Of a DNA stretch of 8,037 bases, positions 1 through 7,572 are shown in pieces. Numbering within the stretch: the stretch's first letter is position 1; every line of letters starts with the position of its first letter. A program made the position numbers and the translations under genes. Under the pieces are notes generated by a model. It saw only the letters and a program-made list of their open reading frames with translations. It was not told the DNA's origin and did no database searches. Origin of the DNA: Dactylosporangium sp. AC04546 (GTDB lineage: Bacteria > Actinomycetota > Actinomycetes > Mycobacteriales > Micromonosporaceae); contig NZ_JAHYSG010000220.1 of the NCBI RefSeq assembly GCF_022095675.1, positions 1-8,037 of the forward strand, given 5' to 3'.

Positions 1-19
1 GGTTTGGGGGGTGTGGGAC

Positions 20-180
20 ACGATGGCCTGCGAGCGGTATGCGGAGGAACCCGGTGTGAGTCCGGGACGGTCCCGCCACTGTGACCGGGGAGGCGTCCTC
101 CAGCGCACGTGCCACGATCCACGCGGATCGGAAGGCCGGGGGGCGGCGGCGATCCGGGAGTCAGGAGACTCCGGCCGCTC
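20..180 (+). promoter_or_regulatory. Cobalamin (adenosylcobalamin) riboswitch
   Basis: This leader RNA element senses coenzyme B12 and represses the downstream cobalamin genes when B12 is abundant. Seen directly: the canonical B12 box GGTCCCGCCACTGTGA at 69-84; before it a hairpin CCCGG (50-54) with CCGGG (62-66), the usual GAA-CCCGGTG-GAGT-CCGGGACGG arrangement; a closing helix GCGG (41-44) with CCGC (73-76); a peripheral hairpin CGATCC (115-120) with GGATCG (125-130); and the conserved 3' element AGTCAGGAGACT at 159-170, here inside the perfect inverted repeat GAGTC-AGGA-GACTC (158-171). GGCC at 25-28 can pair with GGCC at 173-176 to close the element. The 5' boundary is approximate because the outermost helix is poorly conserved. 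The promoter must lie before the window or in its first bases; I see no convincing one. Family identity is near certain; the exact ends are not. Confidence 0.95.
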
Positions 181-194
181 GTTGCCAACGCCGT

Positions 195-219
195 GGCGGG
201 CGCGGACCCGCCGAAGGGA
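195..219 (+). promoter_or_regulatory. Riboswitch expression platform: hairpin plus Shine-Dalgarno
   Basis: A perfect 6-bp GC stem, GGCGGG (195-200) with CCCGCC (207-212) and loop CGCGGA, abuts the purine-rich ribosome binding site GAAGGGA (213-219), which sits 6 nt before the GTG start at 226. There is no T-tract after the stem, so it does not look like an intrinsic terminator. The placement fits control of translation initiation by the B12 riboswitch just upstream. The stem and its position are seen; the switching mechanism is inferred. No long pairing partner that would hide the Shine-Dalgarno sequence is obvious by eye. Confidence 0.5.
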
Positions 220-225
220 TGTGTC

Positions 226-2268
226 GTGACGCCACCGTATCCGTTCTCGGCCGTCGTCGGCCTGGCCGACCTGCGCCTCGCGCTGCTGCTCACAGCCGTT
301 TCGCCGGCGATCGGCGGGGTGCTTGTGCGCGGCGAGAAGGGTACCGCCAAGTCCACCGTCGTCCGGGGGCTCGCGAGCCTGCTGCCGGAGGTCGCCGTGG
401 TCGGCGGGTGCCGGTTCGCCTGCGAGCCCGGCGCGCCCGACGCCGAGTGCCCCGACGGGCCGCACGACCCCGGCGCGCCGCGGACATCACGCCGGGCCGC
501 GCTCGTCGAGCTGCCGGTCGGGGCCACCGAGGACCGCGTCGTCGGCACCCTCGACCTCCAGCGAGCCCTCGCCGACGGGGTCAAGGCGTACGAGCCGGGG
601 CTGCTCGCCGCCGCGCACCGCGGGGTGCTGTACGTCGACGAGGTCAACCTGCTGCCCGACCACCTCGTCGACCTGCTCCTCGACGCCGCCGCCATGGGCC
701 GCGCGCACGTCGAGCGCGACGGCGTGTCGGTCAAGCACGCGGCGCGGTTCCTGCTCGTCGGCACCATGAACCCCGAGGAGGGGGAGCCCCGCCCCCAGCT
801 CGTCGACCGGTTCGGGCTGGTCGTCGGGGTCGCCGCGCCGCAGGAGGCCGCGCCCCGCGCCGAGGTGGTGCGCCGGCGGCTCGCGTACGAGGCCGATCCC
901 GGGGCGTTCGCCACCCGCTTCGAGGAGGAGGACGCACGGCTCGCCGGGCGGATCGCCGCCGCCCGCGCGCGGCTCGGCCGGGTCCGGCTGCCGGACCGGG
1001 AGCTGGACCGGATCGCGCGGATCTGCCTGGCGTACCGCGTCGACGGCCTGCGCGCCGACATCGTGGTCGCGCGGACCGCGGTCGCCCTGACCGCCTGGTC
1101 GGGCCGCGACGCCGTCACCAAGGCCGACGTCCGCGACGCGGCACGCCTGGCGCTGCCCCACCGCCGCCGCCGCGACCCCCTGGACCCGCCGGGCACCGAC
1201 CTGGAGAAGCTGGAAGAGGTCCTGGCCAAGGAGGCCGGCGACGACCCGGACGACGACCCGGACGAGGGCCCCGACAACGGCGACGACGGCCCCGACAGCG
1301 GCCCGACGGAGACGTCGGTCGATGACGAGGCGGCGGCCGACGGCGATGGCGGCAGCACGGAAACCGCCGGGGGCCCGGACCGCCAGCCCCAGGCGCCCGC
1401 CGGCGCCGAAGCATCCTGGGATGACCAGTCCCGGGACAACGGCGGATCCTGGGACCAGCCGTCCGAGGAACAGAGCGCCGGAGACTCCGTCGGCGCGCCC
1501 CCGCCGGTCGCGTTCGCCGGGACGCCGTACCGGCCCAAGCTGCTCTCGATCGCCGGAAGAGCCAACCGCCAGGCGGGGTCACACGCCGGGCGGCGGTCGC
1601 CGGCGTACTCGCGGCACGGACGGATCGTCCGGTCCCGGCGGCCCCTCGGCGGCAAGCTCACCAGCCTCCACGTGCCCGACACCGTGCGGGCGGCGGCGTT
1701 GCGCGGCGACCAGCGGTACACCGTGAAGACCGAGGACCTCCGCGAAGCCGTCAAGGTCGGGCGGGAGGCCAACCTCGTCCTCTTCGTCGTGGACGCATCC
1801 GGGTCGATGGCGGCGCGGCAGCGGATGGGCGTCGTGAAGACGGCGGTGCTGTCGCTGCTGCGCGACGCGTACCAGCGCCGCGACAAGGTGGGCCTGATCA
1901 CGTTCCGGGGGCGGACCGCGACGACCGTGCTCGAGCCGACCGCCAGCCACGAGGTCGGCGTGCTGCGACTCGCCGAGCTGCGCACGGGCGGGCGGACCCC
2001 GCTTGCCGAGGGCCTGCGCCAGGCCGTCCGTACCCTGCAGGGCGAGCGGCGCCGCGACGCCCGCCGCCGGCCGCTGCTCGTCGTCGTCACCGACGGCCGG
2101 GCGACCAGCGGGCCCGACCCGCTCACCGTCGTGCCCATGCTCGCCGGGGTCGCGGCCGTCGTCGTCGACTGCGAGTCCGGCCCGGTCCGCCTCGGGCTGG
2201 CGCAGCGGCTCGCCGCCGCGCTCGACGCGTCCTGCCTCCCCCTCGCCGCGCTGCAGAACTGGAGCTGA
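226..2268 (+). CDS. Fused AAA+/VWA chelatase subunit (ChlI-ChlD type), putative cobaltochelatase component
   Basis: This 680-residue ATPase subunit of the magnesium/cobalt chelatase family resembles M. tuberculosis Rv2850c. Its likely role is to drive cobalt insertion into hydrogenobyrinic acid a,c-diamide with a CobN-type large subunit, doing the work of CobS and CobT. The N-terminal AAA+ domain (about 1-320) opens with PYPFSAVVG, has Walker A GEKGTAKST at 36-44 and Walker B GVLYVDEVNLL with D138/E139, followed by a GTMNPEEG sensor-like segment. A linker at about 339-455, rich in Asp, Gly, Pro and Ser, leads to a C-terminal VWA domain with a complete MIDAS: DASGS 523-527, T591 in TGGRTPL, and D623 in VTDGR. 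Start: GTG 226 has GAAGGGA 6 nt upstream. The earlier in-frame GTG at 109 lies inside the riboswitch and is rejected. It is the first gene of the operon, ending 5 nt before cobO. Family and fusion are clear; cobalt rather than magnesium specificity rests on the neighbours, and cobN is not visible. Confidence 0.93.
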   Translation: MTPPYPFSAVVGLADLRLALLLTAVSPAIGGVLVRGEKGTAKSTVVRGLASLLPEVAVVGGCRFACEPGAPDAECPDGPHDPGAPRTSRRAALVELPVGATEDRVVGTLDLQRALADGVKAYEPGLLAAAHRGVLYVDEVNLLPDHLVDLLLDAAAMGRAHVERDGVSVKHAARFLLVGTMNPEEGEPRPQLVDRFGLVVGVAAPQEAAPRAEVVRRRLAYEADPGAFATRFEEEDARLAGRIAAARARLGRVRLPDRELDRIARICLAYRVDGLRADIVVARTAVALTAWSGRDAVTKADVRDAARLALPHRRRRDPLDPPGTDLEKLEEVLAKEAGDDPDDDPDEGPDNGDDGPDSGPTETSVDDEAAADGDGGSTETAGGPDRQPQAPAGAEASWDDQSRDNGGSWDQPSEEQSAGDSVGAPPPVAFAGTPYRPKLLSIAGRANRQAGSHAGRRSPAYSRHGRIVRSRRPLGGKLTSLHVPDTVRAAALRGDQRYTVKTEDLREAVKVGREANLVLFVVDASGSMAARQRMGVVKTAVLSLLRDAYQRRDKVGLITFRGRTATTVLEPTASHEVGVLRLAELRTGGRTPLAEGLRQAVRTLQGERRRDARRRPLLVVVTDGRATSGPDPLTVVPMLAGVAAVVVDCESGPVRLGLAQRLAAALDASCLPLAALQNWS

Positions 2269-2273
2269 GAACG

Positions 2274-2876
2274 ATGCCGCAGGGCAAGGTCGAGAACGTG
2301 CCCGACGACGGGCTCACCACGCGCCAGCGGCGCCGGCAGCACGTGCTCGCCGTCCACACCGGACAGGGCAAGGGCAAGTCGACCGCCGCGTTCGGCATGG
2401 CGCTGCGCGCGTGGAGCGCGGGCTGGCCCATCGCCGTGTTCCAGTTCGTGAAGAGTCCGAAGTGGAAGGTCGGCGAGGAGGCCGCGCTGCGCGCCCTCGG
2501 CGAGACCGGCCAGGGCGGGTCCGTCGTGTGGCACAAGATGGGCGAGGGCTGGTCGTGGATCCAGCGGCCCGGCAGCGAGCGCGACCACGCCGCCGAGGCG
2601 GCCGAGGGGTGGGCCCAGATCAAGCGCGACCTCGCCGCCGAGGCGTACCGCTTCTACGTGCTCGACGAGTTCACGTACCCGATCAAGTGGGGCTGGGTCG
2701 ACGTCGCCGACGTCGTGGAGACCCTGCGCGACCGGCCCGGCAACCAGCACGTCGTGGTCACCGGCCGCGACGCGCACCCCGACCTGGTCGACCTGGCCGA
2801 CCTGGTCACCGACATGACGAAGGTGAAGCACCCCATGGACGCCGGCCGGAAGGGCCAGCAGGGCATCGAATGGTAG
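2274..2876 (+). CDS. cobO: Cob(I)yrinic acid a,c-diamide adenosyltransferase
   Basis: This cytosolic enzyme of the CobO/BtuR/CobA family transfers the 5'-deoxyadenosyl group of ATP to the reduced cobalt of cob(I)yrinic acid a,c-diamide, giving the adenosylated corrinoid. At 200 residues it has normal family length. Seen: the signature P-loop HTGQGKGKST, with glycine-rich residues 30-37; the following AAFGMALRAW segment; and a Walker-B-like YVLDEFTYPIKWGW with D131/E132, typical of the family. The C-terminus TDMTKVKHPMDAGRKGQQGIEW is also characteristic. The ATG at 2274 has GGAG at 2261-2264, inside the last codons of the preceding gene, with a 9-nt spacer, so the two genes are probably co-translated. 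The stop codon lies inside the start region of cobB. The chelatase-cobO-cobB order matches mycobacteria, supporting action straight after cobalt insertion. Confidence 0.97.
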   Translation: MPQGKVENVPDDGLTTRQRRRQHVLAVHTGQGKGKSTAAFGMALRAWSAGWPIAVFQFVKSPKWKVGEEAALRALGETGQGGSVVWHKMGEGWSWIQRPGSERDHAAEAAEGWAQIKRDLAAEAYRFYVLDEFTYPIKWGWVDVADVVETLRDRPGNQHVVVTGRDAHPDLVDLADLVTDMTKVKHPMDAGRKGQQGIEW

Positions 2877-4201
2877 CCCGGCTCGTCATCGCGGCCCCCG
2901 CCTCCGGCCACGGCAAGACCACCGTCGCGACCGGGCTGCTGGCCGCGTTCGCCGCGCGCGGCCTGCGGGTCGCGCCGTTCAAGGTCGGCCCCGACTACAT
3001 CGACCCGGGCTACCACGCGCTCGCGGCCGGCCGGCCCGGCCGCAACCTCGACCCGGTGCTCGTCGGCGAGGACCGCATCTGCCCGCTGTTCGCGCACGGC
3101 GCGGCCGGCGCCGACATCGCGATCGTCGAGGGCGTCATGGGGCTCTTCGACGGCCGTACCGGCTGGGGCGAGTTCGGCTCCACCGCGCACGTCGCCCGCC
3201 TGCTCGCGGCGCCGGTCGTGCTGGTCGTCGACGCCACCGCCCAGGCCCGCTCGATCGCCGCGGTCGTGCACGGGTTCCGCTCGTTCGGCGACGGCATCCA
3301 CATCGCCGGCGTCATCCTGAACCGGGTGGGCTCCGACCGGCACGAGCAGATCCTCCGCGACGCGTGCGCCGAGGTCGGCACGCCGGTGCTCGGCGTGCTG
3401 CGCCGCCACGACGCGGTCGCCGCCCCGTCGCGCCACCTCGGCCTGGTGCCGGTGGTGGAGCGCGCCGCGGAGGCGACGGCGTCGGTCGAGGCCCTCGCGG
3501 CGCTGGTGACCGCGAGCGTGGACCTCGACGCGGTGCACGCGGTCGCGTCGGGCGCCATGCCGCTCGGGGCCGCCGCCTGGTCACCATCCACAATGGACCC
3601 GGTGGCGGGTCGCCCGGTGGTCGCGGTCGCCGGCGGACCCGCGTTCTCGTTCAGCTACGCGGAGACCGTCGAGCTGCTCACCGCGGCCGGCGCCGAGGTG
3701 TCCATCGTGGACCCGCTGCACGCCGAGCGCCTCCCGCCGGGGACAAGGGCGTTGGTCGTGGGCGGGGGGTTCCCGGAGGTGTACTCCGAACAGCTCGCCG
3801 CCAATACGGCGCTGCGCGACGACGTGGTCCGGCTGGTGAACGCGGGCGGGCCGGTCGCCGCCGAGTGCGCGGGCCTGCTGTGGCTGTGCCGCTCGCTGGA
3901 CGGCCTGCCGATGTGCGGCGTCCTCGACGCCGAGGCGGCGATGACGCCGTCGCTCACGCTGGGCTACCGCGACGCGGTCGCGGTGGCGGACAGCGTCCTC
4001 GCGCCCGCCGGCACCCGGGTCACCGGCCACGAGTTCCACCGCACGAGGGTCACCCCGCCGGCCGGCGCTACCCCGGCCTGGGCCTGGCAGCCGGGCACGC
4101 GGGACGGCTTCGTGCAGGGCTCGGTCCACGCGTCGTACCTGCACCTGCACTGGGCGGGCGCGCCGTCGCTCGCGTACCGGCTGGTGGCCGCATGCGCCTG
4201 A
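2870..4201 (+). CDS. cobB: Cobyrinate / hydrogenobyrinate a,c-diamide synthase
   Basis: This ATP- and glutamine-dependent enzyme amidates the a and c carboxylates of the corrin ring (CobB in the aerobic route, CbiA in the anaerobic one). At 443 residues it has normal length. The N-terminal dethiobiotin-synthetase-like ATPase domain starts VIAAPASGHGKTTV, with P-loop residues 9-18, followed by FKVGPDYIDPGYH and the EGVMGLFDG motif. The C-terminal class I glutamine amidotransferase domain begins near residue 249. It has the VVGGGFPEVY segment, nucleophile C333 in AECAGLLWL, GHEFH ending near residue 389, and the terminal YLHLHW with H425 and H427. ATG 2870 overlaps the cobO stop by 7 nt and has AGGG at 2860-2863, 6 nt upstream. 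An open frame continues upstream without a start supported by homology, so this start is preferred. Its 3' end overlaps the next gene by 10 nt. The aerobic name cobB is chosen from context. Confidence 0.97.
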   Translation: MVARLVIAAPASGHGKTTVATGLLAAFAARGLRVAPFKVGPDYIDPGYHALAAGRPGRNLDPVLVGEDRICPLFAHGAAGADIAIVEGVMGLFDGRTGWGEFGSTAHVARLLAAPVVLVVDATAQARSIAAVVHGFRSFGDGIHIAGVILNRVGSDRHEQILRDACAEVGTPVLGVLRRHDAVAAPSRHLGLVPVVERAAEATASVEALAALVTASVDLDAVHAVASGAMPLGAAAWSPSTMDPVAGRPVVAVAGGPAFSFSYAETVELLTAAGAEVSIVDPLHAERLPPGTRALVVGGGFPEVYSEQLAANTALRDDVVRLVNAGGPVAAECAGLLWLCRSLDGLPMCGVLDAEAAMTPSLTLGYRDAVAVADSVLAPAGTRVTGHEFHRTRVTPPAGATPAWAWQPGTRDGFVQGSVHASYLHLHWAGAPSLAYRLVAACA

Positions 4202-5721
4202 CGGTGGGCTTCGGCGCCCGCGCGGACGCGACCGCGGACGAGGTCCTCGCGCTGCTGCACGAGTCGCTGCCGGACCTGGACGACGTCGGCACGGTGTCCA
4301 CAGTGGACGTCCGTGGGGCGCTGGCCGTGGAGGTCGCGCGGGCGCACGGCTGGCGCGTGGTGACGTTCCCCGCGGCGGAACTGGCGGCGGTCGAGGTGCC
4401 GACGCCGTCGGCGCGCGTGGCGTCGGCGGTGGGCACCCCGAGCGTGGCCGAGGCCGCCGCGCTCCTGGCCGCGGGCGAACCGGCCGCGGTACTGCTGAGC
4501 CCGAAGCGCTCCTCGGCCCGGGTGACCGTGGCGGTGGCCGCCCCGGCGCCGCCCGTGACCGTCGTCGGGATCGGGGCCGACGGGTACGACGGGCTGACCG
4601 CCGCCGGCCGGGACGCGCTCGCCGGCGCTGAGGTCGTGTTCGGCAGTGAGCGGCAGCTCGACCTGCTGCCGGACGGGCCGGCGGAGCGGGTCGCGTGGCC
4701 CTCGCCGCTCGTGCCCGCCCTGCCGGGGCTGCTGGCCGCGCGTCACGGGCGGCGGGTGTGCGTGCTGGCCAGCGGGGATCCGATGTACCACGGGATCGGC
4801 AGCACCCTCGTGCGGCTCCTCGGCCGCCGCAGCGTCACCGTCGTCTCGCACCCGTCGTCGGTCTCGCTCGCCTGTGCGCGGCTCGGATGGGCGCTCGACG
4901 ACGTCGCCGTCGTGAGCGCGGTCGGCCGGTCGATCGACCGGATCCGGGGCGTGCTGCACGACGGGCGGCGGGTGCTCGTGCTCAGCGCCGGGCGGGACAC
5001 GCCGGGCGAGGTCTGGCGGATCCTGGAGGACGCTGGGTTCGCGGACAGCGAGGTCACCGTCCTCGAGGCGCTCGGCGGCCCCGGCGAGCGGATCCACCAC
5101 GACGTCACCGCCGCCGGGCCGCTGAACATCGTGGCCGTCGCCTGCCGCGGGGCCGGCGGGCTGGCGCTGGTGCCGGGGCTCGGCGACACGCGGTACGACA
5201 GCGACGGCCAGCTCACCAAGCGCGAGATCCGGGCCGTCACCCTCGCCGCCCTCGGGCCGCGCCCCGGCGAGCTGCTGTGGGACGTGGGCGCCGGCTCGGG
5301 CAGCATCGCGATCGAGTGGCTGCGCGCCCACCCGTCCTGCCGCGCCGTCGCGGTCGAGCGCGACCCGGTCCGCGCCGGGCGGGTCACGGCCAACGCCGCA
5401 CGGCTGGGCGTGCCGCAGCTGTCCATCGTGGAGGGTGCGGCGCCGGCCGCCCTCGACGGCCTGCCCGCGCCCGACGCCGTCTTCATCGGCGGCGGCGTCA
5501 CGGCCGCCGGCGTCTTCGAGCGCTGCTGGGCGGCGCTGCGCCCCGGCGGCCGGCTGGTCGTCAACGCGGTCACCGTCGAGTCGGAGCGGCGCGTGCTGGA
5601 CCTGCACGCGACGCACGGCGGGGAGCTGACCCGCATCGCCGTCAACCGCGCCGCGCCCGTCGGCGGGTTCCTGGGATGGCGGCCGATGCTGCCGGTGACG
5701 CAATGGGTGGTGTGGAGATGA
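4192..5721 (+). CDS. cobL: CobE-CbiE-CbiT fusion: precorrin-6Y C5,15-methyltransferase (decarboxylating) with N-terminal CobE/CbiG-C domain
   Basis: This 509-residue protein has three modules. Residues 1-116 match the CobE / CbiG C-terminal domain: opening [20 protein letters not shown], then [24 protein letters not shown] and a closing [16 protein letters not shown]. Residues 122 to about 325 are a CbiE tetrapyrrole methylase ([18 protein letters not shown]-binding [11 protein letters not shown] with GDP at 195-197). Residues from about 330 to 509 are CbiT (the [14 protein letters not shown] lead-in, Rossmann motif [12 protein letters not shown] at 364-375, and the acidic AVERDP). The CbiE-CbiT pair, called CobL in the aerobic route, methylates precorrin-6Y at C5 and C15 and decarboxylates the C12 acetate. 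The CobE domain's own role is, to my knowledge, not settled; its CbiG relative opens the ring-A lactone in the anaerobic route. ATG 4192 sits where the CobE homology begins, with only a weak GGTGG (4183-4187) upstream and a 10-nt overlap with cobB, suggesting translational coupling. No frameshift or stop is seen between modules. Confidence 0.95.
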   Translation: MRLTVGFGARADATADEVLALLHESLPDLDDVGTVSTVDVRGALAVEVARAHGWRVVTFPAAELAAVEVPTPSARVASAVGTPSVAEAAALLAAGEPAAVLLSPKRSSARVTVAVAAPAPPVTVVGIGADGYDGLTAAGRDALAGAEVVFGSERQLDLLPDGPAERVAWPSPLVPALPGLLAARHGRRVCVLASGDPMYHGIGSTLVRLLGRRSVTVVSHPSSVSLACARLGWALDDVAVVSAVGRSIDRIRGVLHDGRRVLVLSAGRDTPGEVWRILEDAGFADSEVTVLEALGGPGERIHHDVTAAGPLNIVAVACRGAGGLALVPGLGDTRYDSDGQLTKREIRAVTLAALGPRPGELLWDVGAGSGSIAIEWLRAHPSCRAVAVERDPVRAGRVTANAARLGVPQLSIVEGAAPAALDGLPAPDAVFIGGGVTAAGVFERCWAALRPGGRLVVNAVTVESERRVLDLHATHGGELTRIAVNRAAPVGGFLGWRPMLPVTQWVVWR

Positions 5722-6458
5722 CGGTGTACTTCATCGGCGCCGGACCGGGCGCCGCGGACCTCATCACGGTGCGCGGCCGGGACAGGCTCGCGGCCTCGCC
5801 GGTGTGCCTGTACGCGGGCAGCCTGGTCCCGGCGGAGCTGCTGACGTACTGCCCGCCGGGCGCCCGCCTCGTCGACACCGCCAACCTCGACCTGGACCAG
5901 ATCCTCGCCGAGCTGACGGCGGCGCACGCGGCCGGCCTGGACGTGGCCCGGCTGCACTCGGGCGACCCGTCGATCCTCAGCGCGATGGCGGAGCAGCTGC
6001 GCCGCCTGGACGCGGCCGGCATCCCGTACGAGATCGTGCCCGGCGTCCCCGCCTTCGCCGCCGCGGCGGCTGCCCTGGGCCGCGAGCTGACCGTGCCCGG
6101 CGTCGCCCAGACGGTGATCCTGACCCGGACGGCGGCCCGCGCCACCCCGATGCCCCCGGGCGAGGAGTTGGCCACGCTCGCCGCGAGCCGTTCGACGCTC
6201 GTGCTGCACCTGGCCGTCCAGCGCATCGCGGTCCTCGTCGAGGAGCTGATGCCGTGGTACGGCGAGGACTCCCCGGTCGCGGTCGTGGCCCGCGCGAGCC
6301 GGCCGGACCAGCAGATCCTGCGCGGCCGGCTGTCGGACATCGCGGCCCAGGTGGAGGCGGCGGGCATCCGGCGGACGGCGGTGATCGTGGTCGGCCCGGT
6401 GCTCACGGCGGAGGAGTTCCCGGACAGCCACCTCTACTCGACGACCCGCCCTCGCTAG
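5718..6458 (+). CDS. cobM: Precorrin-4 C11-methyltransferase
   Basis: This SAM-dependent tetrapyrrole methylase methylates C11 of precorrin-4 (CobM; the anaerobic counterpart CbiF uses cobalt-precorrin-4). At 246 residues it has usual family length. Seen: N-terminal [18 protein letters not shown] with the GAGPG loop at 7-11; [13 protein letters not shown] and [10 protein letters not shown], both typical of Cob[17 protein letters not shown] with GDP at 82-84; [15 protein letters not shown]; and a late [10 protein letters not shown] segment. ATG 5718 overlaps the preceding TGA in an ATGA junction. GGTGG (5706-5710) gives a 7-nt spacer, and GGAG also lies immediately before the ATG. An in-frame ATG at 5703 would add five residues (MGGVE) before the conserved core and is less likely. 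It is the last gene of the run, and its TAG overlaps the stop of the convergent lipoprotein gene. CobM rather than CbiF is inferred from the operon. Confidence 0.96.
   Translation: MTVYFIGAGPGAADLITVRGRDRLAASPVCLYAGSLVPAELLTYCPPGARLVDTANLDLDQILAELTAAHAAGLDVARLHSGDPSILSAMAEQLRRLDAAGIPYEIVPGVPAFAAAAAALGRELTVPGVAQTVILTRTAARATPMPPGEELATLAASRSTLVLHLAVQRIAVLVEELMPWYGEDSPVAVVARASRPDQQILRGRLSDIAAQVEAAGIRRTAVIVVGPVLTAEEFPDSHLYSTTRPR
6455..6458. other. Shared CTAG carrying both convergent stop codons
   Basis: The tetranucleotide CTAG contains the TAG stop of cobM (6456-6458, plus strand) and, read on the other strand, the TAG stop of the lipoprotein gene (6457-6455). The two genes therefore overlap tail to tail by exactly 4 nt. 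No stem-loop with a T-tract is visible near the junction, so any transcription terminators must lie inside the opposing coding regions or act in another way. Confidence 0.95.
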
Positions 6459-7537
6459 GCGTTGAGCTCGACCACCGCCAGCACCGGACCGGTGTCCTCG
6501 GGCACGTCGCCACCGCAGGGTCGGCCGCCGTAGCGCAGGAAGCGGCGACCGCCTCCGCCGAGGGGCACCCAGGCGGCCGCGTCCCGGCAGGCGTCCAGCC
6601 GCCAGCGTCCGCTCGCGGTCCGGGCGTCGATGGAGAAACCGCTGACGGAGTAGCTGTCGATGGTGAGCCAGTCGCCGCCGTGGCGGAAGGTGCGGCTGAG
6701 GCCGGCTGCGGCGCCCTGCCCGGGCGCGAAGACGCCGGCGTCGACGGTCGCCGTCGTGCGGGGCCGGCCGGTCGCGTCGAGGCGGTACACCGTCGTGGTG
6801 GTGGCGTCGTCCGCCACCGCGACGGTCACGGTGGTGCCGTCGTCGGCGATGGCGACGCTGTCCGAGATCGGCCGCTCCTGCCGCAGCGTCGCGAACTCGG
6901 GCTCGCCCGGCCCGTCCCAGCCGTACCGCCCGACGTGGAGGGTCTGCCGGTCGGGCCCGCGGGTGGCGGCGACGACCCGGCCCGCGGAGACGGCGAAGGC
7001 GAGGACCCGCGCGCGGGCGTCGATGGTGGTCCAGGCCCGCTCCCTGGTGTCGTACACCACGATCAGGTCGCTGGCGCCTCCGCCGATGACGATGCGGTCG
7101 CCCACCACGACGGCCTGGGCGCCGGCGAGGCCGACGGGCCCTCGCGGCATCGCGGTCCACGTGTTGGTGCGCGGGTCGAGGACGGCGCCGTCGTCGAACA
7201 CGGTGCCGTGCCCGTCACCGCCGCCCCAGACGTGGACGAGCCCACCGTGCGCGGCGACGACATGCCGGCTCCGGGCGGCGATGGGCGCCGGCGCGGTACG
7301 CATCGGCGTCCCACCACCGGGGAGGATCCATCCGTCCGCGACCGGCCGGGCGGCGTCGAGCTCACCGGTCCGGCCGCCCCACACCACCGCCCCGCCGCCG
7401 TAGTCCGCCCCGGCCGCGTCGCGCACAGCCTCCTGCGCGACCTCGACGGGCGACACCGCGACGGGCCGCTCGGCGGCCTGGGAACACCCGGCGGCGGCGA
7501 GCCCGAGCAACAGCACCACGGCGAGACGACGGATCAC
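6455..7537 (-). CDS. Kelch-like beta-propeller lipoprotein of unknown function
   Basis: This 360-residue secreted lipoprotein is not one I can name. The N-terminus [18 protein letters not shown] is a lipoprotein signal peptide: two arginines, a hydrophobic run, and lipobox AAGC with the lipidated cysteine at 18. The rest looks like a beta-propeller. About 90-130 and 139-171 are kelch-type repeats (VHVWGGG...[21 protein letters not shown]...[13 protein letters not shown]), and weaker repeats seem to continue to about 341. Two late cysteines, C317 and C341, could form a disulfide outside the cell. The GTG at 7537 is chosen because it puts the signal peptide at the very N-terminus and has a strong GGAGAGG ribosome site upstream; an earlier GTG at 7573 would add 12 non-signal residues. 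It would sit on the outer face of the cytoplasmic membrane. It converges on cobM, so nothing ties it to B12. No catalytic motif is visible; a binding or scaffold role is only a guess. Confidence 0.85.
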   Translation of the reverse strand: MIRRLAVVLLLGLAAAGCSQAAERPVAVSPVEVAQEAVRDAAGADYGGGAVVWGGRTGELDAARPVADGWILPGGGTPMRTAPAPIAARSRHVVAAHGGLVHVWGGGDGHGTVFDDGAVLDPRTNTWTAMPRGPVGLAGAQAVVVGDRIVIGGGASDLIVVYDTRERAWTTIDARARVLAFAVSAGRVVAATRGPDRQTLHVGRYGWDGPGEPEFATLRQERPISDSVAIADDGTTVTVAVADDATTTTVYRLDATGRPRTTATVDAGVFAPGQGAAAGLSRTFRHGGDWLTIDSYSVSGFSIDARTASGRWRLDACRDAAAWVPLGGGGRRFLRYGGRPCGGDVPEDTGPVLAVVELNA

Positions 7538-7572
7538 GGGCCCTCTCCGCTCCGACGACCACGCGGCCGTCA

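Noticed and set aside
109..225. Upstream extension of the chelatase gene from GTG 109
   Set aside because: It would translate through the riboswitch core and its 3' conserved element. The family N-terminus (PYPFSAVVG) and a good ribosome site both support GTG 226.
81..1325. 414-codon plus-strand frame overlapping the chelatase gene
   Set aside because: It is an arginine/proline/glycine-rich shadow of the real frame, begins inside the B12 box, and has no domain.
3964..5703. 579-codon minus-strand frame antisense to the CobE-CobL fusion
   Set aside because: It is a typical GC-rich shadow lying over a gene with clear motifs along its whole length.
5703..5717. Alternative cobM start at ATG 5703
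   Set aside because: It adds MGGVE before the conserved VYFIGAGPG core, has no clear ribosome site, and would lose the ATGA coupling junction.
6440..6480. Bidirectional terminator at the cobM/lipoprotein junction
   Set aside because: I looked for a stem-loop with T-tracts on either strand and found none; only the 4-bp CTAG and a short GAGCTC are symmetric.
4743..7160. 805-codon minus-strand frame antisense to cobL and cobM and across the lipoprotein gene
   Set aside because: Its composition is arginine-rich and it overlaps three motif-supported genes; it has no coherent domain.
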